From Algoriphagus sp. (lineage in GTDB: Bacteria > Bacteroidota > Bacteroidia > Cytophagales > Cyclobacteriaceae), in NCBI GenBank assembly GCA_029945945.1, contig JAQSDM010000007.1, positions 175,349 to 239,348 of the forward strand: a DNA stretch of 64,000 bases, given 5' to 3'. The position numbers were made by a program, and so were the translations under genes. Under the pieces are notes generated by a model that saw nothing but the letters and a program-made list of their open reading frames with translations, was not told the origin of the DNA and did no database searches. Positions within the stretch are counted from its first letter, which is position 1, and each line of letters opens with the position of its first letter. Positions 38,282 through 47,105 of this stretch are shown here, one piece after another.

Positions 38282-39076
38282 CTAAAGTTCCCGTATTTTG
38301 ATATTTTTAAATACAATCCCCTGTCCTTCACTTTGAAGTGCGATGTATCCTGATTTAAGGGGAGTTCCATCCACCTTGATTGCCGGATCAAACCGATTTG
38401 CCACACCTCCTCCGATTTGAGGTTTTGTGTACTGAAGTACCGTGTCTCCGTTGATCATATGAATCACCAGAGAATCTCCATAAACAATCAGGTCAGCTTT
38501 CACCCATTGATCCCATTTGAAAGTCGGTCCGGAAGAATTGATGCAATGTCGGGGGTCAATTTTCCCCTCAAAAACCACGTCTGTTCCCGGTGAACACATA
38601 TTACCAGTTGGTCGGGGAACTCCCTCTTTTTCCTCTGCATAAAGTTGAAACTCCACAGAAATAGGCCAATCTTGTTCTTTCAAAATGGTCTCAGGAGCCT
38701 GAGAATGAAACATAATTCCGGAATTCCGATAGGTATAACTCGCCGCATCTTTCAGCCATTGATCCGTGAATCGGTATTCCCAACTTAGCTGAAAGGATGA
38801 ATAAGGTTTCTCATAAAACAAGTGCCCATAACGATCCTCAAACGCACCGTAATCATCGTAATTAACCTCCAACAAGCCGTCCACAACGCGAAAGGTATTC
38901 GCATAATTATCGCCGGATTCATGATGATGGATCTTGGGAGTCCAGCCTGTGAGGTCTTTTCCATTGAATATGACTTTCCAATCAGATTGCTTCTCAACAT
39001 TTGATTTGAAAGCAAATCCAACGAAAATCAGAATTGCAAAAAAGGTGAAGGCCAGAATTGATTTTGTTTTGGTCAT
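38282..39076 (-). CDS. Exported DUF1080 (3-keto-disaccharide hydrolase-like) protein
   Basis: A 264-residue protein with an N-terminal export signal (SILAFTFFAILIFVGFAF); the ATG at 39076 is taken as start. The concanavalin-like DUF1080 fold is seen from VIFNGKDLTGWTPK through YRNSGIMFHSQ, SVEFQLYAEEKEG, DQWVKADLIVYGDSLVIHM and SGYIALQSEGQGIVFKNIKI. Members cleave 3-keto-glycosides or bind carbohydrate in Bacteroidota and Planctomycetes. Transcribed alone. Confidence 0.9.
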   Translation of the reverse strand: MTKTKSILAFTFFAILIFVGFAFKSNVEKQSDWKVIFNGKDLTGWTPKIHHHESGDNYANTFRVVDGLLEVNYDDYGAFEDRYGHLFYEKPYSSFQLSWEYRFTDQWLKDAASYTYRNSGIMFHSQAPETILKEQDWPISVEFQLYAEEKEGVPRPTGNMCSPGTDVVFEGKIDPRHCINSSGPTFKWDQWVKADLIVYGDSLVIHMINGDTVLQYTKPQIGGGVANRFDPAIKVDGTPLKSGYIALQSEGQGIVFKNIKIREL

Positions 39077-39116
39077 GTGTGGGCGGTTTGAAAAATCAAT
39101 ATGCAAAAAGTAAAAG

Positions 39117-39154
39117 TAAAAACCCTCCGGAAGTTGGAAACTCCTGGAGGGTTT
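39117..39154 (-). terminator. Intrinsic terminator of the M42 peptidase gene
   Basis: AAACCCTCC (39120-39128) pairs with GGAGGGTTT (39146-39154). On the minus strand it is followed by TT and T-rich sequence. It lies beyond the decayed tail duplicate, so it presumably belonged to the ancestral gene end. Confidence 0.75.
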
Positions 39155-39161
39155 GAAAAAT

Positions 39162-39232
39162 GATTAATGTTTCCAATACTAGCCAACGATCTGTTCAAGG
39201 CAGGCTTTGAGTAATACTATAGAATCAGAAAT
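39162..39232 (-). pseudogene. Decayed duplicate of the M42 peptidase 3' end
   Basis: The minus strand reads DISDSIVLLKACLEQIVG, a TAG, then YWKH and TAA. The real gene ends DIFDSIALLKACLEQIDG-YDWKH. The alignment is at nucleotide level, offset 107 bp (39167 matches 39274). Only the last 23 or so codons are present, so this is the relic of a tandem partial duplication. Confidence 0.85.
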
Positions 39233-39270
39233 GTCCGCCCAGGTTTGTGTCTTCACAGACCGGAACTTGA

Positions 39271-40323
39271 TCAATGCTTCCAATCGTACCCATCAATCTG
39301 CTCAAGACAGGCTTTGAGTAAGGCGATGGAGTCGAAAATATCTTTCTTATGTGCCATCTCAATCACTTGGTGCAAGTGACGGGTTGGGATAGAAATCGCC
39401 CCGGCAATCGCTCCTTGCTTACCCATTCGCTGAACTCCCGCTGTATCAGTTCCTCCGGCAGTCAGAATTTCAGGCTGCCAGGAAATCGCTTCTTTAGTCG
39501 CTGTCTGTTTCATAAACTCAACCATTCTGTAATCGCAGATGGTCATCGCATCCATGATTTTGATGGCGGTACCTTTCCCAAGTTCTGTTACTTTCTCATA
39601 AGCCAAAGCTCCGGGAACGTCAAAAGCAATCGTCGTGTCCAAGGCAATTCCAAAATCAGGATTAATGGTATGAGCTGCCACATTTGCTCCGCGGATCCCA
39701 ACTTCTTCCTGTACTGTGAATGTCGCATAGACATCATATGCTGGATTTTCCAATTGCTTTAGGGCTTCGATCAAAATGAAAACTGCAACCCGATTATCGA
39801 TGGATTTACAGTTGACACAGTCACCCATCTCGATAAGTTCTCTGTCTCTTGTGACAGGATCACCAATGGTAATGTATTTTTCAACTTCTTCTTTTGACAT
39901 TCCCATGTCTATGAAGAAATCCGTGGTTTTTGGAAGTTTGGTCTTTTCCTCGGCTGACATTACGTGGATGGGTTTACTTCCCATCACACCAACCAGATCT
40001 TTTTTACCATGCACGATTACCCGCTGAGCGGTCAGCGTTTTTGGATCAAAACCACCCAAGGTATGAAATCTCAAAAAGCCTTGGTCATCAATATGAGTGA
40101 TCATAAAACCAATTTCATCCAGGTGAGCCGCGACCATTACTCTCTTTCCATCGGGGTTTCTTTTTCCTTTTTTGATGGCAATGACATTGCCCAGATTATC
40201 AGTTTTGATTTCGTCAACAAGTGGAGTAACCAGTTCAATAACCAGATTGCGCACACGCATTTCAAAACCGGGAGCTCCGGCGATTTCACATATTTGCTTC
40301 AGCAGAGGTACGTTTATTTCCAT
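39271..40323 (-). CDS. M42-family metallo-aminopeptidase (glutamyl aminopeptidase-like)
   Basis: Cytoplasmic, probably dodecameric, two-metal aminopeptidase of 350 residues. Metal ligands are visible in order: His in VAAHLDEIGF, Asp in CKSIDNRVAVF, the Glu pair in VQEEVGIRGA, Asp in GIALDTT and His in IPTRHLHQVIE. Family members (PepA/FrvX/YsdC type) trim N-terminal residues from oligopeptides. Single gene between two hairpin regions; a worn copy of its own last 23 codons lies just downstream. Confidence 0.93.
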   Translation of the reverse strand: MEINVPLLKQICEIAGAPGFEMRVRNLVIELVTPLVDEIKTDNLGNVIAIKKGKRNPDGKRVMVAAHLDEIGFMITHIDDQGFLRFHTLGGFDPKTLTAQRVIVHGKKDLVGVMGSKPIHVMSAEEKTKLPKTTDFFIDMGMSKEEVEKYITIGDPVTRDRELIEMGDCVNCKSIDNRVAVFILIEALKQLENPAYDVYATFTVQEEVGIRGANVAAHTINPDFGIALDTTIAFDVPGALAYEKVTELGKGTAIKIMDAMTICDYRMVEFMKQTATKEAISWQPEILTAGGTDTAGVQRMGKQGAIAGAISIPTRHLHQVIEMAHKKDIFDSIALLKACLEQIDGYDWKH

Positions 40324-40385
40324 TTTAGTTTGTCTTTCAATTTGACTTCAAAATAATAAATATTTAACCGCAAAGAGCGGAGATA

Positions 40386-40426
40386 AAAAGAGAAAGGGCG
40401 CAAAGATTATTTCGTTGCGCCCTTTC
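40386..40426 (-). terminator. Strong hairpin downstream of the PurF-like gene
   Basis: GAAAGGGCGCAA (40392-40403) pairs perfectly with TTGCGCCCTTTC (40415-40426). On the minus strand it is followed by TCTTTTTATC. Confidence 0.8.
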
Positions 40427-40432
40427 GGATTT

Positions 40433-40464
40433 AATCCTTTGAGGTTTTTAATACTCAAAGGATT
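40433..40464. repeat. Second hairpin in the same gap
   Basis: AATCCTTTGAG (40433-40443) pairs perfectly with CTCAAAGGATT (40454-40464), 10-nt loop, no T-run on either side. Its role is unclear; possibly an mRNA 3'-end stabiliser for the PurF-like gene. Confidence 0.6.
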
Positions 40465-40508
40465 CTAAGATCTATTATCCCTCACTGAATCCCCATGGGT
40501 TATATTAA

Positions 40509-42392
40509 TTAATAAGCTCTTTCTGTCTTTCCTTCCATGTAGTTGGCAAAAGCACGATTCACAACGCGCGTTCCGCCCGTAGTCGGATAATTCCCTGTGA
40601 AATACCAGTCTCCCAAATGCTCAGGAATACACTTATGAAGGTTTTCGACAGTTTGAAAAATGACTTTCACTTCAGCTTTGATATCCTTAGAAGTTACTAT
40701 TTCTCCAATTTTATCAGAAATCTCTTCATCTGTGAAAAGACTGTAAACCTCCTTCACAAAGTTCTCATTGGAAACAGAATGAGCGATGCAGGAATCATAC
40801 ACTTTGTCCAAAACGTTTTCGAGTTTTCTCTCTTTCAGCAGTGCCAAAGCTGCTCTGAAAGCAATAAACTCCTTCATTCTTGACATGTCGATTCCGTAAC
40901 AATCAGGGAATCTGATTTGCGGAGCAGAGGAGACGATTACGATTCGCTTTGGATTGAGTTTATCCAGGGTAGTCAGGATACTTTTCTCAAGCGTTGTCCC
41001 TCTTACCACCGAGTCATCAATCACAACCAGGGTGTCTATTCCAGGCTTGATCACTTCATAAGTTGTATCGTAAACGTTTGCCACGATAGCATCCCGATCG
41101 CTGTCATTGGTGATGAAAGTTCTCAGTTTGACATCTTTACTCACGAGTTTTTCAACCCTCGGACGGAAACTCAATAAGTCTTCCAAGTCACCAATATGAG
41201 GCTTTCCATCAAGGAAAACTTCTCTTCTTTTTGCACTAAGATAATCTTCCAGACCTTCGATCATCCCCAGAAATGCAGTCTCGGCTGTATTTGGAATATA
41301 GGAGAAAACAGTATTTTTCAGATCAAAATCAATTGCCTTCAGGATCTGAGGGATAAGTGCTTTACCCAGATTTTTTCGTTCCTGATAAATCCCCGGATCA
41401 GTTCCTCTGGAAAAATAAATCCGCTCAAAGCTGCAAGATTTCTTTTCTCTCGCAGGCATAATCTCAGACTCAGTATACGAACCGTCTTTGTTGATTACCA
41501 ATGCATGACCCGGCTTAATTTCCTTGATCGCATTGAAATCGATATTGAAGGCTGATTTGATAGCAGGTTTTTCGGATGCCACAACGATGATTTCATCATC
41601 AGCATAGTAGAAAGCAGGACGGATCCCGATTGGATCACGAACCACGAAAGCCGAGCCATTACCAATCATTCCTGCCATGGCGTATCCGCCATCAAAATCA
41701 CGACACGACCTTCTTAGAATTCTGGCTACATCCAGTTCATTCTCGATTACATGCGTGATTTGCTCATTACTATATTGATGCTTGTGTTTATCAAAAATTC
41801 GCTGGTTTTCCTCATCGAGGAAGTGACCAACTTTTTCCATCACAGTGACGGTATCTGTTTTTTCTTTCGGATGCTGTCCAAGCTGGACCAGCTTACTAAA
41901 AAGTTCCTCGTTGTTAGTCATATTGAAGTTGCCGGCCATTACCAGGTTTCGGCTTCTCCAGTTATTCTGCTTAAGGAAAGGGTGACAAGTCTCTATGCTG
42001 TTTTCACCGTGAGTTCCGTATCGAAGGTGACCGAGCCAAACCTCACCGGTAAAAGCGATATTCTCTTTCATCCAATCAGCATCTTTTACCGCTTTCTTAC
42101 CCCCGATTTTCTTCGCTTTCTTGTACTTCGCGTTGATTTTATCAAAGATGTAATTGACCGCGGAGGCTTCGATTGAGCGATATCTGCTGATGTATCTGGT
42201 TCCCGGTTTGGTGTCAATTTTTACATTGGCCACGCCGGCACCATCCTGACCCCGATTAATTTGTTTTTGCATCAGGACATACATCCTGTTGGCAGCAAAT
42301 GCATTTGTCCCATACTTATCAATGTAGTATTGTGGGGACTTTCTCAGCCTGATCATGGCTATTCCGCACTCGTGCTTAATTGCGTCGCTCAT
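40509..42392 (-). CDS. PurF-like class II glutamine amidotransferase / phosphoribosyltransferase (long Bacteroidota form)
   Basis: A 627-residue relative of amidophosphoribosyltransferase, about 120 residues longer than E. coli PurF. The N-terminal amidohydrolase has its catalytic cysteine at position 9 (HECGIAMIRL), so eight residues must be removed. It continues with NRGQDGAGVA, LGHLRYGTHG and GNFNMTN. The PRTase half has GIRPAFYY and the PRPP loop VVIDDSVVRGTTLEKS. Extra segments lie in the glutaminase domain (KKAKKIGGKKAV) and the C-terminus. Many Bacteroidota carry this form beside a normal purF, so the exact role in purine synthesis is not certain. A -7 promoter element lies 28 bp upstream. 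Confidence 0.88.
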   Translation of the reverse strand: MSDAIKHECGIAMIRLRKSPQYYIDKYGTNAFAANRMYVLMQKQINRGQDGAGVANVKIDTKPGTRYISRYRSIEASAVNYIFDKINAKYKKAKKIGGKKAVKDADWMKENIAFTGEVWLGHLRYGTHGENSIETCHPFLKQNNWRSRNLVMAGNFNMTNNEELFSKLVQLGQHPKEKTDTVTVMEKVGHFLDEENQRIFDKHKHQYSNEQITHVIENELDVARILRRSCRDFDGGYAMAGMIGNGSAFVVRDPIGIRPAFYYADDEIIVVASEKPAIKSAFNIDFNAIKEIKPGHALVINKDGSYTESEIMPAREKKSCSFERIYFSRGTDPGIYQERKNLGKALIPQILKAIDFDLKNTVFSYIPNTAETAFLGMIEGLEDYLSAKRREVFLDGKPHIGDLEDLLSFRPRVEKLVSKDVKLRTFITNDSDRDAIVANVYDTTYEVIKPGIDTLVVIDDSVVRGTTLEKSILTTLDKLNPKRIVIVSSAPQIRFPDCYGIDMSRMKEFIAFRAALALLKERKLENVLDKVYDSCIAHSVSNENFVKEVYSLFTDEEISDKIGEIVTSKDIKAEVKVIFQTVENLHKCIPEHLGDWYFTGNYPTTGGTRVVNRAFANYMEGKTERAY

Positions 42393-42420
42393 AGAGTTGG
42401 CGAATGTTATTTTGAAGATT

Positions 42421-42428
42421 CAAAGGTA
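42421..42428 (-). promoter_or_regulatory. -7 promoter element of the PurF-like gene
   Basis: TACCTTTG on the minus strand (TAnnTTTG), 28 bp before the start codon. The -33 box is poor. Confidence 0.55.
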
Positions 42429-42559
42429 GTAGTTTTTAAAAGATTTATCCCGGCAAAAAAGTTCTGGCGGCAGATGCTTTATTCTGTTTTTGGTTTTCAT
42501 CCCTACTGGTCAGGGGCATAGAAAAACCACAAATCCCCAGATTTTAAGATTCGTTAAGC

Positions 42560-42650
42560 ACAACCTGTTGTCAATCTCCCCAAGCGCAATTTTAACAAAC
42601 TGCTCCAAACACTCCAAAAGGCTATTTTTCCACTTGGCACTTAGATAGCA
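42560..42650 (+). promoter_or_regulatory. Sigma-54 promoter with a candidate upstream activator site
   Basis: TTGGCAC-TTAGA-TAGCA (42634-42650) keeps the invariant GG (42636-42637) and GC (42648-42649) exactly 10 bp apart, with one mismatch to the TTGCW box. About 65 bp upstream is the dyad ACAAC-CT-GTTGT (42560-42571), a suitable distance for an enhancer-binding protein. Transcription would start near 42661, giving a leader of about 80 nt before the ATG at 42744. The nearest downstream regulator gene encodes a sigma-54 activator. Confidence 0.65.
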
Positions 42651-42743
42651 TAAGGGTTATCACAACCGGAAAACAAGTTTTCGGAAAAGGGTCCGGATCC
42701 CGATATTAAAATTATTACCATCTAAACTAAACCAATTATTACC

Positions 42744-43061
42744 ATGAAAAAGACACTCTTAATGTCCGCCATGTTGTTTACAGGAGTTGCAATGGCTGCT
42801 CCACAATTCACCACTTCAGTAGTAACTCCGATGTCAACTCTGATGCAGGAAGAAAAAGTAAAAATCGAAGCAGATGCACTTCCTGTGCCTGTTAAAGTGA
42901 CAATCACCGGTGATGAAACCATCAACAAATTCCCAATTGCGGAAGCTTGGCAGGTGACTCAGGCGGATGGTACTTTCCATTTCGTAGTAACGTTTGAAAA
43001 CGGAACTGAAGAGAAACTGTCAAAAAAGTATGACAAAGATGGCGTTGAAATCAAAGACTAA
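42744..43061 (+). CDS. Small secreted protein, probable sigma-54 target
   Basis: A 105-residue protein with a clear signal peptide (MKKTLLMSAMLFTGVAMA). The mature 85 residues form two regions: KIEADALPVPVKVTITGDET and EAWQVTQADGTFHFVVTFEN with a charged tail KLSKKYDKDGVEIKD. This resembles PepSY-like/BLIP-like small periplasmic beta domains of Bacteroidota, but no family is firmly assigned. It lies behind a sigma-54 promoter and just ahead of a sigma-54 activator gene, from which it is separated by a terminator. It may be a stress-induced periplasmic protein. Confidence 0.75.
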   Translation: MKKTLLMSAMLFTGVAMAAPQFTTSVVTPMSTLMQEEKVKIEADALPVPVKVTITGDETINKFPIAEAWQVTQADGTFHFVVTFENGTEEKLSKKYDKDGVEIKD

Positions 43062-43083
43062 TTAATAGATTTCTCGTTTTATG

Positions 43084-43115
43084 AAAGCATCGGACACTAG
43101 TTCGGTGCTTTTTTT
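43084..43115 (+). terminator. Intrinsic terminator of the small secreted protein gene
   Basis: AAAGCATCG (43084-43092) pairs with CGGTGCTTT (43103-43111) with one G-U pair, followed by TTTTTT. Confidence 0.85.
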
Positions 43116-43145
43116 GCATTACTGTAATTCAAAAGAAACCTATTC

Positions 43146-44552
43146 ATGAAGCATATACTTCTAGTCGAGGATGATCTGACCTATTCGAGGATTGTAAAAA
43201 CTTTCCTGGAGAAAAACGGATTTGCGGTACAGACCGCTACTAAAGTTAAAGACGCTCAAAACCTGATCAATAGCTCACGATTTGATTTGATCATTGCTGA
43301 TTTTCGATTGCCGGATGGTACGGGTATGGAGCTTTTGCAATGGTCAAAAGCAGAATTTCCACAAACCCAAGTCATTCTCATTACCCACTATTCCGATATA
43401 AGAATTGCAATAAAAGCCATGAAATTGGGCGCTTTCGAATACATCACCAAGCCCATCAACCCGGATGAATTATTGGCTACCGTCAATGAATCACTTTCTT
43501 CGAAACCAAAAATAGCAGAACCTGCTTCGGAAGAATACTTGGTTGGGAGTCAAGTAAAAGAAGTCAGATCTTCAAAATCAAGTTACGTCATAGGTAGGTC
43601 TCAAGAATCAGAAAAACTTGAAAAGCATATCCAATTAGTCGCACCGACTGATTTGAGCGTGTTGGTTTTGGGAGAAACGGGTACCGGAAAAGAGTTGATT
43701 TCCAGAAGAATCCATGATTTGTCCCCGAGAAAAAACGGGCCTTTCATCGCAATTGATTGCGGTGCTTTGCCAAAGGAACTTGCCGGAAGTGAACTTTTCG
43801 GCCATGTGAAAGGCGCCTTCACCGGAGCTCTTGATAACAAGACCGGACATTTTGAATCTGCAAAAGGCGGAACAATCCTACTGGACGAAATTGGAAACCT
43901 GAGCTATGAAGTTCAAATCCAACTTTTACGAGCAATTCAGGAAAGAACCATCCGGAAAATCGGCGGAAATAAAGAAATAGAAATAGATGTCCGCATCATT
44001 GCTGCAACTAACGAAAACCTACTTTTGCAGGCGGGAGAAGGTCATTTCCGTGAGGATTTATACCATCGCCTGAATGAATTTACTTTGGGAGCTATTCCGC
44101 TGAGAAGACGCAAAGAAGATTTGGAGGATTTTGCCCAGCAATTTCTCGCGGAAAGTAATGAACGTCTCAACAAGTCCGTAAAAGGCTTTTCTGCAGAGGT
44201 TTGGGAGATATTTTTGGCTTATGACTGGCCTGGCAATTTGCGTGAGCTCAAGAATATTATCAAGCGGGCAGTTCTTCTTTCCTCAGGACTTCTGGTTGAA
44301 AAAGATTCTCTTCCGATTGACATTTACAAGCCATCAGGTTTGATGCCGGCAGGAATGAGTTCAGGAACCTTGTCTCTTTCGAATGAACTCCCTTCACCGC
44401 GAGATTATAAAAGCCATTGGGGAGAACAGGAAAAGGAATTGATTCAAAATGTGTTGAACGACACCAAGTTCAATAAATCCAAAACTGCCCGAATCCTGAA
44501 AATGGACAGGAAGACTCTATACAGCAAAATGGAGAAATACGGATTAGATTAA
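43146..44552 (+). CDS. Sigma-54-dependent response regulator (NtrC/AtoC type)
   Basis: Transcription activator that, when phosphorylated, hydrolyses ATP to open sigma-54 promoters. The 468 residues comprise a receiver domain (phospho-acceptor Asp52 in LIIADFRLPDG), an AAA+ domain with Walker A GETGTGKE (176-183), the sigma-54-contacting GAFTGA loop (223-228) and Walker B GGTILLDEIG (241-250), and a C-terminal Fis-type helix-turn-helix (FNKSKTARILKMDRKTLYSK). It is convergent with the hybrid kinase gene, their stop codons overlapping by 4 bp, so that kinase is its likely partner. The sigma-54 promoter at 42635 is a candidate target. Confidence 0.94.
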   Translation: MKHILLVEDDLTYSRIVKTFLEKNGFAVQTATKVKDAQNLINSSRFDLIIADFRLPDGTGMELLQWSKAEFPQTQVILITHYSDIRIAIKAMKLGAFEYITKPINPDELLATVNESLSSKPKIAEPASEEYLVGSQVKEVRSSKSSYVIGRSQESEKLEKHIQLVAPTDLSVLVLGETGTGKELISRRIHDLSPRKNGPFIAIDCGALPKELAGSELFGHVKGAFTGALDNKTGHFESAKGGTILLDEIGNLSYEVQIQLLRAIQERTIRKIGGNKEIEIDVRIIAATNENLLLQAGEGHFREDLYHRLNEFTLGAIPLRRRKEDLEDFAQQFLAESNERLNKSVKGFSAEVWEIFLAYDWPGNLRELKNIIKRAVLLSSGLLVEKDSLPIDIYKPSGLMPAGMSSGTLSLSNELPSPRDYKSHWGEQEKELIQNVLNDTKFNKSKTARILKMDRKTLYSKMEKYGLD

Positions 44553-47059
44553 ACTTTCATCGGATCAGTCAGATAAATATGGGAGGATAGCGCTTTTAGC
44601 AACTCGTCCACTTGTTTATCTAACTGATTCAGCAATTCTCCAAGGCCATTCTTTGTCCCAAGCTTCAGACTGCTTTCGATTTTTCTGGCGATTTCTCCCG
44701 ACGGGCTTTGGATCTGTCCGAGCCTGCTGCCCAATTGATGGCAAATCTCCAATACATCTTCCCATCGGTCATTGAGTCGAGCAGTTTTCAGCTTCACCAT
44801 ATCACTACGGGTCTGCAAAATCATTTCTTTTACAATTTCCTCCAGAAGACTTTCATCCCCCATACAGAATCTTCTGAGGTCTTTCAACTGAAAAAGTGCT
44901 GAACCTTTTTCGGGAATAACCTGCGAAACTGGGGACTCCAAAATAACCCGATCCGGGAAAAATGTGCTCAGGCAGGCTAACAATGCTTTCTCCTGAAATG
45001 GTTTGAAAATCAGATCATTAAATCCATGATGAAGCATTTTTTCGCGATCCTCTACGAAAACATTTGCAGTCATCGCGATGACCGGAAGTCCTTGATATTG
45101 AGGATAATTCCTGAGCGATTTAATCACCTCGAATCCGGAAAATTCCGGCATTTGGATATCGATGATAGCCATGTCCAGAGCAATTTCCTTAAACTCATCA
45201 CGATACTTCACGCCTCCGGAAAAGGGGAAAACCGTTGCTCCAAAATAGGTAAGAACAGTTTCCAGATAGCGCAGTCCCACTTTATCATCATCGACGAGCA
45301 GGATATTTTTGCCGGTGAGATCTATCGCACCTATCGCCAGGGAGTCTGAAAAAACCGGCAACGGATCAGTTGTGATCATGGGAAGCCGGATTCGCATTTT
45401 TGTCCCCTTATCTTCCTCACTTTCCACTTCTATCTCACCACCCATGAGCGTTACAAGTCGATTTACGATCGCCAGGCCAAGTCCAGTTCCTCCATATTTT
45501 CTGGAAATCGAGTTATCCGCCTGATCAAACTCCCGAAAGACTTTGGCCAGAACTTCCGGATTCATCCCGATTCCGGTGTCCAAAATCTCCACACTTAGGG
45601 TATTTTTTCCCCAGTTTACATGAACCTGAATCGAACCGTGAGAAGTAAACTTGAAAGAATTACTCAGTAAATTATTAATGATTTGCTTCAGGCGGAGTTG
45701 GTCTCCAATCAACCATCTCCCCTCCGGAAGTTCCAACGACCAATCAAATTCTAATTTTTTTTCAGAGGCTTGCAGTTCGAAGAAATTTTGAAGAGCACCA
45801 AATAATTCTTCCGGATCAAAAGGTCTCGACTCGAGTTCCAATTTGCCTGCTTCCAGTTTTGAAAAATCAAGTACTTCGTCCACAATCTCCATTAAAGTAT
45901 CCGAGGCAAATCCAATCATTCGAAGATGTGATTGTTGATTTTGATTCAATTCCGATTTTTCCAAAACGGAACGATAGCCTTGGATCACATGCAGCGGATT
46001 CCGGATCTCATGACTCATGTTTGCCAGGAATTCCTGCTTGGATCGGGCCAATTCCTCTGATTTTTGAGTGGAGATTTCCAAGTTTTCCTGATACTTCCGG
46101 TTGAGGCGAATTTCTTTCAGAATGGAAATCACCAAAAATGCCGATCCAAATACTGAAAGAGCCACCACCAAAATCAGAAAAAATGTGACGTCATATGCCA
46201 ATCCAAAAGCAGATTGGTTTTGGCTTTCCGATTCTTCAATTGCTCTTCGCTGAAGTGTACCCAGCAGACTTTGAATAGTCCCGATAATTTCACTTTGCTT
46301 GAGAGAAAGATCAGACTCCAGGCTTGCAAGTTCTTGTCGCTGCGTAGCCTCTTCCCGGTAAATCCGGCTGATCACTTTTCTGATATTATAGAGGACGCTG
46401 TCTAATGTCTGACTTTGTTCTGAATTATTTCCCCGTACATTTTGCTGCTGAAGCTCTTTCAGGTAAGCGATCAATTTATCGTCTTCCTGGGTGTTTCGCC
46501 CGGATTTTAATTCCTGACGAGAGTTATTTTGTTGCTTCAGTTCATTGAAAATAAAATCCTTGGGATTGAGCTCACTCAAAGGCTGCGATTCAATAACTGC
46601 AGCACGACGGCGAATCCCTAATTCAACTTTCTTTAATGCTTCCTGAGTAAAATTCCGGTTTGCAAGATTCCCTTTGACTTCGTAAAGAGCAAGATATCCA
46701 TTGATCAGTGTAGCAAGATTTGCACGAATGCTTTGAACATTGGCTTTCTCCAAAGAATCTGCAGCCATTTCATTGAGCAGGTCAAGCTTGGCTTCTAAAA
46801 ATCGGATCGTAGAATCCTGAACTCGAAAATCCCCTTCAGGACCTAATTGATCAATTTGGGTAGTTTTAAAAATCTCCGCCTGAAGTTCATTCAGAAGATT
46901 TAGTTTTTGATTCGGCTGAGCAAGTTCCTCCATCGTATCCATGAGACGATGGAGGGTATAATACGTCAACCCTGCTACTCCTATGAGGAATATAGCGGCA
47001 AGTAAAAAGCCCACGACGACTTTTCCGGCAGTATTAGTATTGGGGGTTAACCTCTTCAT
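44549..47059 (-). CDS. Hybrid sensor histidine kinase (TM-HisKA-HATPase-REC-HPt)
   Basis: An 836-residue membrane kinase. TM1 (residues 14-36) and TM2 (about 289-313) enclose a long helical periplasmic sensor (37-285) rich in Gln/Asn and Leu, resembling a four-helix CHASE3-like bundle. Cytoplasmic domains are HisKA with His350 (FLANMSHEIRNPL), HATPase with N-box INNLLSNSFKF and G-boxes DTGIGM and GGTGLGL, a receiver with Asp634 (AIIDIQMPEF), and an HPt domain with His774 (EICHQLGSRLG). The full phosphorelay in one chain could feed the NtrC-type regulator encoded tail-to-tail. The signal is unknown. Confidence 0.92.
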   Translation of the reverse strand: MKRLTPNTNTAGKVVVGFLLAAIFLIGVAGLTYYTLHRLMDTMEELAQPNQKLNLLNELQAEIFKTTQIDQLGPEGDFRVQDSTIRFLEAKLDLLNEMAADSLEKANVQSIRANLATLINGYLALYEVKGNLANRNFTQEALKKVELGIRRRAAVIESQPLSELNPKDFIFNELKQQNNSRQELKSGRNTQEDDKLIAYLKELQQQNVRGNNSEQSQTLDSVLYNIRKVISRIYREEATQRQELASLESDLSLKQSEIIGTIQSLLGTLQRRAIEESESQNQSAFGLAYDVTFFLILVVALSVFGSAFLVISILKEIRLNRKYQENLEISTQKSEELARSKQEFLANMSHEIRNPLHVIQGYRSVLEKSELNQNQQSHLRMIGFASDTLMEIVDEVLDFSKLEAGKLELESRPFDPEELFGALQNFFELQASEKKLEFDWSLELPEGRWLIGDQLRLKQIINNLLSNSFKFTSHGSIQVHVNWGKNTLSVEILDTGIGMNPEVLAKVFREFDQADNSISRKYGGTGLGLAIVNRLVTLMGGEIEVESEEDKGTKMRIRLPMITTDPLPVFSDSLAIGAIDLTGKNILLVDDDKVGLRYLETVLTYFGATVFPFSGGVKYRDEFKEIALDMAIIDIQMPEFSGFEVIKSLRNYPQYQGLPVIAMTANVFVEDREKMLHHGFNDLIFKPFQEKALLACLSTFFPDRVILESPVSQVIPEKGSALFQLKDLRRFCMGDESLLEEIVKEMILQTRSDMVKLKTARLNDRWEDVLEICHQLGSRLGQIQSPSGEIARKIESSLKLGTKNGLGELLNQLDKQVDELLKALSSHIYLTDPMKV

Positions 47060-47105
47060 GAATAGTATAGGCTATCAGATAACCAATAACTATTCCAAAG
47101 AGTGC

